64,000 nucleotides of DNA. Origin: Rhizophagus clarus. Lineage: Eukaryota > Glomeromycota > Glomeromycetes > Glomerales > Glomeraceae. The notes beneath the pieces were generated by a model. It did not search any database, was not told the origin of the DNA, and saw nothing but the letters and a program-made list of their open reading frames with translations. The position numbers and the translations under genes were made by a program. The stretch lies in the NCBI GenBank assembly GCA_015698045.1, contig BLAL01000250.1, forward strand, positions 186,001-250,000, written 5' to 3'. Of the stretch, positions 56,494-64,000 are shown in pieces (position 1 is the first letter of the stretch; each line of letters opens with the position of its first letter).

Positions 56494-57320
56494 CAATTTT
56501 TCGTATGATTTAGAGGCGAGACTTATAGGTGTAATTTTTTTTTGTATGACTTATTTGACCTTATGATTTTCTTAATAAAATGGGTCTAGAATGGTTTTCT
56601 GCGTATTGTGAAATTATTTGTATGCTAGAATAAAGTAGAATAATATTTAAAACTCTTTCCTGTTATCCATTTTTTTTTTCATATGACTTAATTTTTTTTG
56701 TATGACTTATAAAATTTTTTGTATGACTTATTTGTCCTAATGTTTGGTAATAGAAATGGCTTTAGAATGGTTTCCTGCATATCGAAAATTACTTATATGC
56801 TAGAATATAGTAGAATAATATTTAGAATTCTTTCCTGTTATCCAATTTTTCGTATGACTTAGCTTCACTGAATCATACGAAAAAATTTTTGGGTACCCAA
56901 AGGTTAGACTTTGTGACCCTTGATTTTATTAATGAATCAGCTTTAGAATTAATTCTAGGATAACATAAAAATATGGTATGCAAATTATGCTTGACAGGTC
57001 AAACCCTGAACATGCTCAGACACTTCAGTCCTCGGTATTCAGGGTTCTCCTGAGGGGCAAGCAATATGGCATACATTTTTCGTTATATTATTTGGGATTA
57101 AAATCAGGCTAGAAAGGCTATAAAGATTGTTTTATTCTTGGTATCTGGTGGGGTAATTTAATACCAAATTGGATACTAAATATATTGATAGCGGGAAGAG
57201 CCTGAATTTGGGTTAAAGATTTAAATTCTATAGTGGATTTGTATAGCTAGAAGGGGTCAGAAATAACTGGGAACCTTTCTGAATCCATTTTTGTCCCAGA
57301 ACTCCCACAATTGCCCTACT
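56494..57320. repeat. Right end of a third Polinton-like element
   Basis: Subterminal TCGTATGACTTA repeats and TTTAGAATGGTTT blocks are followed by a stretch like 38819-38930 (ATGCTCAGACACTT; AATATGGCATAC). The terminus, read inward, is AGTAGGGCAATTGTGGGAG then TTCTGGGACAAAA, agreeing with the 23117 terminus. The last base is 57320. The other end of this element is not visible; satellite DNA replaces the PolB gene after 54735. Confidence 0.85.
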
Positions 57321-58378
57321 GATGATAATATTCAAGTTTCAACAGAAACTGTATGCTGAGCACTTCAAAGAAATGGTTTAAGGTTGAGAGTTAAAAGAAA
57401 AAAGCCCTACCTTAAAAAAACTAATCAAATTTGTCATCTTAACTTCATGTGAAAATACCAAAATTGGACAGTTGAGGATTAATCAAGAGTAGTGTGGTCA
57501 GACAAAAGTAAGTTTATGATTTTTGGATTTGACAGATGTCAGTACTGTTGGAAAAGATCAGAGGACATTTTAAGAAGCCCTCATGTTAAACCAACAGTTA
57601 AATTTAATGGCAGAAATATTATGGTTAAGGGATGCTTCATTTTGAAAGGTGTTGGCAATCTTTGTAGGATTAGATAAGGGGTTATATAGTGAACTTTATT
57701 GCCAAATTTTAACAGAAGATTTTTTAGGAACCCTTTCTTATTATGACTTAGAAGTTGATGAGGTCATTTTCCAGCAGGATAACGACCCTAAGCATACCTC
57801 TAATCATGCAAAGGACTGGTTTTTAAATAATGGTATTGAAGTTCTTGACTGGCCGGCCCAGTCACCTGATCTTAACCCTATAGAACACCTCTGGAATGAA
57901 GTGAATAGGCGTTTAAGAAAACTTCCAGTTTGAATTTTAGGAAAAGAAAACTTATGGGATAAAATTCAGAATATATGGAATGAAATAGAAGTGGACGTGT
58001 GCATGAAATTAATCGAGTCTATGCCAAGGTGAGTAAATGATGTCATAAAAGCAAAGGGAGGTTATATAACGTGGTAATGGAGTATAATTTAACATTTAAA
58101 TGCATAAAATGCATTTATTTTAAACTTTTTTATATAAAATTAACTGGTAAATACCTGTTCAGCATAAACCACATATTTAACGCATCATCAAAATTGGGAT
58201 TTTTGCTTGTTAGAAATTTTTTTTTATTACTAAATTTGGATAAAATTACATTTTTTTTATTAGTTTTAGTTTAATAAATTTAAATATATTTTATTTTTTA
58301 TTAGTAATATCTATAATTAATTAAATATAACAATTTAAAGTTTTAAATTTAGGTGATGCGTTTTTTAGTAAGCCACTG
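57321..58378 (+). pseudogene. Tc1/mariner transposase, 5' part cut off by the third element
   Basis: From the first base after the Polinton-like terminus the translation is Tc1-like: VSTETV..ALQRNGLRLRVKRKKP, WTVED-SRVVWSDKSKF (first catalytic Asp), FQQDNDPKHTS (second Asp), SPDLNPIEHLWNEV (Glu), and the family's usual ending MPR-VNDVIKAKGGY (TGA 58030 in place of Arg). Frameshifts near 57530 and 57650 and several stops are present. The right terminus CAGTGGCTTACTAAAA (complement, ends 58378) is followed by TA. The N-terminal helix-turn-helix and left terminus are missing, so the Polinton-like element inserted into this gene. Confidence 0.88.
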
Positions 58379-60079
58379 TATAATGCAAGAAGTAAAAAAA
58401 AGTTAATATATTAATTAAATATAGTTAGTATATTAGTAACGCAAAAAAATAAAAGTAAAAAGTAAAAAAAAACAGAAAAGTTAGTATATTAAATAGATGT
58501 AGTTAGTATATTAGTAACATGTAAAAAAAGTAGAGTAAATAATAAAAAAGAAAGTAACATAAAAAAGTAAAAAAGCAGTTAGTAATAAAAAAAGAAATAT
58601 AGTAATATATAAATAAATAATAGTAAAAAGATAAATAAAAACAATTACAATAAAAAATATAGTTAAAAATATTAAAAATAAAGTAAATAGAAAATTAATA
58701 CAAATAAAAAAAAATATTGTTTTAAAATACCTGTAAATCTGTAATATTATGTATTTTGAGATAAAAATGTAAAAAAGAAAGAGTTAACAAGAAAAGGTCA
58801 TACAATATTTTTCAAAAGTATTGTTTATTTATAATTCATGTTTAGCTATTTTTAGCATAATGATGTAATCTGATTACAAATTTAATAAAGTAAATGATTG
58901 GCAAATCAAATAGTCTATGTGATACTATATACTAAAAATAAATAAATTAATCTGGCCAAAATTATAATAATGCGGGTCATAATGTTATTTATCACCTGTA
59001 TAGATTTTATACTCTTATATATTTTTGCAATAGTACACATGTTTTTGTCTTACTAATTTACTGTCAGATGCTATATTCTTATACAATATATATATTATAC
59101 AATATAAGTATTTGTTATTATAATAGATGATAAACATTATATGTAAATACAATTGTATGCAAAAATTATAATTTTTTATTAAAATTGATATCCCTTTCAA
59201 AAAACACTTTTAAGTAATTAAAAAAAGGATTACATTATAACCAAAAAACACCACCATTAATTACATTTAATTATTATTTAATACTGATTATAGTGCTCAA
59301 TTAAGATCCAATTAAGATCCAATTAAAATGTAACCAATTAGTATTATATATTAATTTATCAATTGCAAATTAGGTTACTTCTGTACTAGTATATTATGAA
59401 TTATTACAGGCTGTAATTACCATACATGAAGATGCAAACTGATTAGAGCATATCAATTTATCAATTACAAATTAGGTACTTCTGTACTGATCATTGGGAA
59501 AAATTTTGGTTCACAGAGTTGCGCAGTTCTGCAAAGTACATTTCTGCACTAATCTGAGGACATGCCAATGTGCGTCACAGAAAAATTTTGCATAATGTTA
59601 ACTAATATCCATCGGGAAAAATTTTGGTCTGCAGATTAGAGTTTCAAACTGGATTTATTTTTTAAATCCGAATTAGATACGAATAAAACCGAATTCCTTC
59701 GATTCAATCCGAATATAATAAATCCGGTTTCCTTCGGTTAATCTGGATATAATAAATCTGGTTTCCTTCGGTTAATCCAGATATAATAAATCCAGTTTCC
59801 TTTGGTTAATCCAGATATAATAAATCCAGTTTCCTTTGGTTAATCCAGATATAATAAATCCAGTTTCCTTCGGTTAATCCGGATATAGTAAATCTATAGT
59901 AAATTCAGTTAATCCAAATATATTAAATCTGATTTCTTTTCTGACGCAATGTGTACTGGATCAAATGAAAATATGGAAATCATTCAGGTTCATTGATTCC
60001 ATAAGGTCTAAATTTTAAATTAGATAAAAAAATGTTGCTTTTTTTTCGTTTCCTTTCCTTTCCTTCGGTTTAAGTTGCT
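58379..60079. other. AT-rich spacer with several repeats
   Basis: 58390-58640 has repeated TTAGTATATTAGTAAC/AAAAAAGT blocks. 59351-59390 and 59451-59490 are a ~45-bp direct repeat (ATCAATTTATCAATT... TTCTGTACT). 59690-59900 holds about six ~33-bp units (GGTTAATCCAGATATAATAA plus ATCCAGTTTCCTT). The last array lies just upstream of the hAT gene and could be its subterminal repeat zone. No gene seen. Confidence 0.6.
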
Positions 60080-61392
60080 ATGTCTGAGACTGACTCAATA
60101 GTTACCTGTTCAAGCACTTTTCTAATGATCGCAGAAAACGTAAAAGAAGTGCCACATCTCCAGAAATCGTCAAACCAATCAATAGAACAAACAAAAGCCA
60201 CACTAGCTACTTTTTTCGCAAAGACACTGATAATAACGAAATTGCTTATTGTATACTATGCGAACGAAAACTTGCATCCAATAGAAAGCCATATCCTTAT
60301 AGCAGAAAGGGGGATCAACATCAAATCTGGCAGTTCACTTACGTGATAAGCATGGTGTAACAAAGAATAATTATTTAGAATATTTAGATGTAAACAATGA
60401 GATAAAGACATAAAGAAGCTGTACTCAAGCATTTATAATACTAAAAATATTTGAATTTTTTTACTTTAGCCAAAAGAAAATGAAGCACAAGTAACAAATT
60501 ATCGATGTAGTGAGACCCGGCAGCAAGAATTATTACGCCTTTTAATAACATTTATAATTAAATTCGTTCAACCTCTTTATATTCTCCAGAATAACGCATT
60601 TCGTGATTTTGTTCATGGCTGTGAACCCGGATTTCAAATTCCATGCGAAAAAACTGCAAAAAACTTAATACACGAAGCTTATATTTGAAGTAAAGATCAA
60701 CTGTTGAACTTGCTTGGTAGTACTGTCACGTCTATTCATTTAACAACCGATCTTTGGACAGCGAGGAGCAAATATAGTTTTATCGAAGTAACAGCAACTT
60801 GGCTTGCTTCCGACTTCACTTTTTATGAAGTTTTGCTCACTTGTAATCATTTGGAGTACCCACATACAGGTGAAGCCATCAGCGATGAACTATACCGAAT
60901 TATTGATCAATGGCGCTTAAAAAATACAATATCTACCATTTCCACTGATAATGGCTCGAATATGGTCAAAGCTGTGAGTATTTTAAGCAAATCATTACCT
61001 GGCATTAAAAGACATCCTTGCGCGGCACATACCTTGCAGTTGTCTGTAAAAGAAGGATTGAAGTATTGTAAAGACATTCACCGGCGAATCAAGAATCTTC
61101 AAAAATTTTTTCGGTTACCAAAACAGGCACAAAGACTGAGAGAGGCACAATTTGATATCGATAACCAAGATGTGTCAATTATTGAAGAATCCTAAATACA
61201 AACTAGTCCCTTGGATGTTTTAAGTGATACAAAAACAAAATGGAATTCGACATTAATTGCATGGAAAAGAGTTCTTGAGCTACATAATGCTATACACCAT
61301 GTTTCAACAAAATTATTATCAGAAAAGGATCGTATATTAAATAAAGAAGGTGAAAAATTGGAAAGCTTATGCCTGACACACGATGAGAAAAT

Positions 61393-62448
61393 GCAAGTTA
61401 AATTTAAAATTATTTTTAAATTTGTATTTTATGATTAAATTAACTAAAATTTTACAAATTTTTTTATGATTTTTTTTTTACGAATTTTCTTTACTTACGA
61501 ATTTTTATTAACAAATTTTTTTATGAATTTTTTATGAACCTTCCTTATGATTTTTTTTTTATTATGAATTTTTTTACGACGAATTTTTATGGATTTTTTT
61601 ATGATTTTTTTTATTATGAATTTTTTTACGACGAATTTTTATGGATTTTTTATGATTTTTTTTATTATGAATTTTTTTACGACGAATTTTATGGATTTTT
61701 TTAATTTTTATAATTTTTATGGATTTTCTTTATGATTTTTTTTAAACAAATTTTTTTATGAATTTTTTTTATGAATTTTCCTTACGAATTTTTTTTTTAT
61801 TATGAATTTTTTTACGACGATTTTTTATGGATTTTTTTAATTATGAATTTTTTTACAACGAATTTTTATGGATTATTTTATGATTTTTTTAAACAAATTT
61901 TTTTATGAATTTTTTTTACAAATTTTCCTTACGAATTTTTATGGATTTTTTTATGATTTTTTTTTATTAACGAATTTAACAAATTTATTTATGAATTTTT
62001 TTTACAAATTTACGTTGACGAATTTTTTATGAAAATATCACAAATTTTTAATAATTTTTTTTATAACTTTTATTAATAAATTTTAATGAATTTATATTGA
62101 TGAAATTTTTTATAATGATTTATGCTTATGAATTTTTTATGGATTATTTTAACAAATTTTTCACAAATTATGCTAATTTTTATATGAATTTTTATATGAA
62201 ATTTTTCATAAATTTTTATTTGCTTTTTTTATAATTCATCTATTAACTTTCTTATGAATTTTTTATTACCAAATTTCAATTTTTTTAACAATCTATTTCG
62301 TAAAACAAAACTTTTTGGAAATTTAATTTGCATTTATTTTATGAATTTTTTACTAATGAATTTTAATAAATTTATTTGTGATTTTTTTGATTCTTTTTTT
62401 ACAATTTATTTGCTTATTTCCGAATTTTTGACTTTATTCTTAAAAAAA
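61393..62448. repeat. AT-rich degenerate repeat inside the hAT gene, possible intron
   Basis: Many variants of ATGAATTTTTTTACGACG and TTTTTATGGATTTTTTTATG fill a segment between two conserved parts of the transposase. The left edge (CAAGTTAAAT) and right edge (AAAAAAAAAG) could act as intron ends, and joining them keeps the family sequence (…EMVKLLEPFE…) in a sensible order. Either an intron grown by repeat expansion or a repeat insertion. Confidence 0.65.
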
Positions 62449-62756
62449 AAAGTTTTGTCCAAGAAATGGTTAAATTGTTGGAACCATTTGAAACTATTAC
62501 ATGACGATTATCAGGTAGCAAGTATCCAACACTTAATATGGTACATCCATACATGTGTATGCTTAAGCAGATGTTTGCTCCAAGAGCCAATGAAAATGAA
62601 ACTATAGAAAGTTATTTAGAACTTATATATAGGCTTTTAATACTTGATAATGAAGAAGAGAATGCTGAAGAAGATATAGATGATTCAAGTTCTGCTGTTA
62701 GTAGTGATGATGATATTCCAACTGCAGGAAATCAACATTGGCAATATATGCATCAA

Positions 62757-62870
62757 AGACAAAGCCAGGGTCAAGGACGTGGTCAAAGTCAAGGACGTGG
62801 TCGTGGTCATGGCCGTGGTTGTGGTTGTGGTTGTGGTTGTGGTTGTGGTTGTGGTCATGGTCATGGTCAT
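62757..62870 (+). repeat. Hexanucleotide expansion GGTTGT/GGTCAT in the hAT gene
   Basis: In frame it encodes (RGQ/SQGRGRG) followed by alternating Gly-Cys (about six pairs) and Gly-His (three pairs), between the catalytic and dimerisation domains. ORFs in the other frames here (poly-Thr, poly-Val, His-Asn) are artefacts of the repeat. Confidence 0.9.
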
Positions 62871-63538
62871 ATTTTGCAAAGATCAAATAATGAAGTTGAA
62901 GATATTAACCAAATCGAGTATCTTCCTCCGGTGAGTAATCTTGATAATGTTCTAAAGAAAGTTCGTGTAGCCATTTACCTTTCTTTAGAAAAACATTAGG
63001 ATGTGCCAAGCGAATTATCACTAGTCACAATAATATTAGATCCCCGAATGAAAAGCTTTTTATTTGTAGAAGATTCACATCGTGAGGAACAAAAAACACA
63101 AGCTGAATCTCTTTTAAGTAACCTTTATACTCAACTCAAGCATGATTTGGAACTTCCAGAAGAGGTTAGATCACCCATTTTGGATGATGATGATGACATA
63201 TTTGAAAGAATGTATGCCAGTAACCAACAGTTAACACAAACGGGTAATGATAATAATGAAATTATGTGTTACTTGCGGTGTCTTGATGAACCAAAAAGTA
63301 CAGATCCTCTGGTATGGTGGAGGGATCATAGATCAAGTTATCCTATTCTATCAAAATTAGCTTGAAAATATCTTTCAATTCCTTCCACGTCTGTACCAAG
63401 TGAACGGCTCTTCTCTGACGCTGGTAATCACATTGCTGCAAAGAAAACACGATTGGCTCCTGAATTGGTTGATCGAATTTTATTTTTAAAGCGAAATAGT
63501 ACATATTTTCCCATATTTCCACCTTTAGAGAATGAATA

Positions 63539-64000
63539 ATTGAGTTAGTATAATATAATTAAGAAAACTTAGTATGAATAATATATAATATGAACGATAT
63601 ATATACTGTATGAACAAATTGAACAATGTAAATAAAATTTATTGCAATTATGGTCGAGCAAATTTTTAGTTTATCAGTTATAGGAAATATTAAAAAAAAA
63701 TTTTTTTCATTAAGGTCGGTAAAAAAAATTGTGGCACAGTACCATCATTAAAAAGTAATATAATATAGCACTTAAACTCAAATAACAAAAGTCGTGCATT
63801 TTGACCGCTACTATGATTTTATTAAAAAATTTTTTGTATAGTATTTATTATCTCACTTGGATCTCACTTGGAAGTTAACATACTTTTTTATTATTAAAGG
63901 TAATAGAAACTTTAGAATTTACTAAATACGGTGAAAAATTAAAACTTTAAACTAATGCCAGCAAAAATATATGTATTTTTCTTACTTAAAACTTAAAAAT
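63539..64000. other. Spacer, no gene seen
   Basis: AT-rich. No inverted counterpart of the zone upstream of the hAT gene was found, so the hAT right terminus is probably beyond the window or lost. Confidence 0.45.

Larger units (their letters stand above)
60080..63538 (+). pseudogene. hAT transposase (BED finger, hAT dimerisation domain)
   Basis: N-terminal start MSETDSIV, a frameshift near 60118, then a BED-type finger (AYCILCERKL ... LAVHLRDKHG, with a 1-nt slip near 60312). The catalytic core is HLTTDLWTARSKYSF (first Asp) and STDNGSNMVKAV (second Asp), with CAAHTLQLSVKEG (the family's C-x2-H motif). After a 1-kb AT-rich interruption (61393-62448) come SGSKYPTLNMVHPYM, a Gly/Cys/His-rich repeat, DVPSELSL, LVWWRDHRSSYPILSKLA and [18 protein letters not shown], the dimerisation domain. 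In-frame stops: TGA in YI-SKDQ, TAG 62997 (Trp expected), TGA 63363 (Arg expected). Termini were not identified. Confidence 0.9.

Noticed and set aside
58071..59200. Short Phe/Leu/Tyr-rich ORFs downstream of the Tc1 gene
   Set aside because: Composition simply reflects AT-rich DNA; the region holds the Tc1 terminus and simple repeats.
62680..62934. Poly-Val, poly-Thr and His-Asn ORFs over the GGTTGT repeat
   Set aside because: Shadow frames of the hAT gene; the transposase frame carries the family motifs.

Overview
The window looks like nuclear DNA of an arbuscular mycorrhizal fungus (Rhizophagus/Glomus type). This is an inference from very AT-rich sequence, many short GT-AG introns ending in T-rich-TAG, and the transposon families present: Tnp2/CACTA, hAT, Tc1 and Polinton-like elements with a protein-primed B-family DNA polymerase. 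No rRNA, no convincing tRNA, no CRISPR and no bacterial operon was seen. Almost everything is mobile DNA or its debris.

Layout. 0.3-5.1 kb: decayed Polinton-like DNA polymerase B (PolB copy 1) carrying a 307-bp hAT-type MITE. 5.1-12.4 kb: spacer with a small TA-flanked MITE, then a many-exon Tnp2-type transposase on the minus strand facing a five-exon plus-strand gene across a tandem-repeat spacer. 12.9-18.9 kb: small spliced coiled-coil genes, duplicated ORF fragments and a seven-exon gene of unknown function. 19.4-21.8 kb: a non-autonomous element made of AAATC-type terminal repeats and eleven copies of a ~120-bp repeat. 21.8-41.2 kb: an older Polinton-like remnant split by a complete 16.1-kb element (23117-39215). 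That element has 196-bp terminal inverted repeats starting AGTA and a 5-bp target duplication (TTTCC). It encodes PolB (copy 2), an F-box/LRR protein, a coiled-coil protein, a retrovirus-like integrase, a Gag-like/zinc-knuckle/aspartic-protease module and a Cys/His-rich small protein that belongs to the terminal repeats. 41.8-54.7 kb: ~30-bp palindromic satellite DNA that changes orientation near 52.35 kb, with a complete 7.1-kb CACTA element inside it (43585-50717, TSD TTA). 54.7-57.3 kb: the end of a third Polinton-like element (PolB copy 3, Cys/His protein, TIR), which interrupts a Tc1/mariner transposase (57.3-58.4 kb). 60.1-63.5 kb: a BED-finger hAT transposase gene.

The most interesting object is the 16.1-kb element. 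It pairs a protein-primed DNA polymerase and a retrovirus-like integrase, as in Polintons, with a retroelement-style Gag/retropepsin module. I see no double jelly-roll capsid protein, packaging ATPase, Ulp1-type protease or reverse transcriptase. Two diverged copies of the protease gene end in a slippery A-run followed at once by TAG, with a C2H2 zinc finger open in the -1 frame. All copies are damaged: most premature stops sit where relatives have Trp, Arg or Gln and are reachable by C:G to T:A transitions. The integrase has Lys where the third catalytic acid should be, and PolB copy 1 has Asn for the motif-A Asp, both G-to-A changes. The element therefore looks recently inserted (TIRs differ at about 5 of 196 positions by eye) but not functional here.
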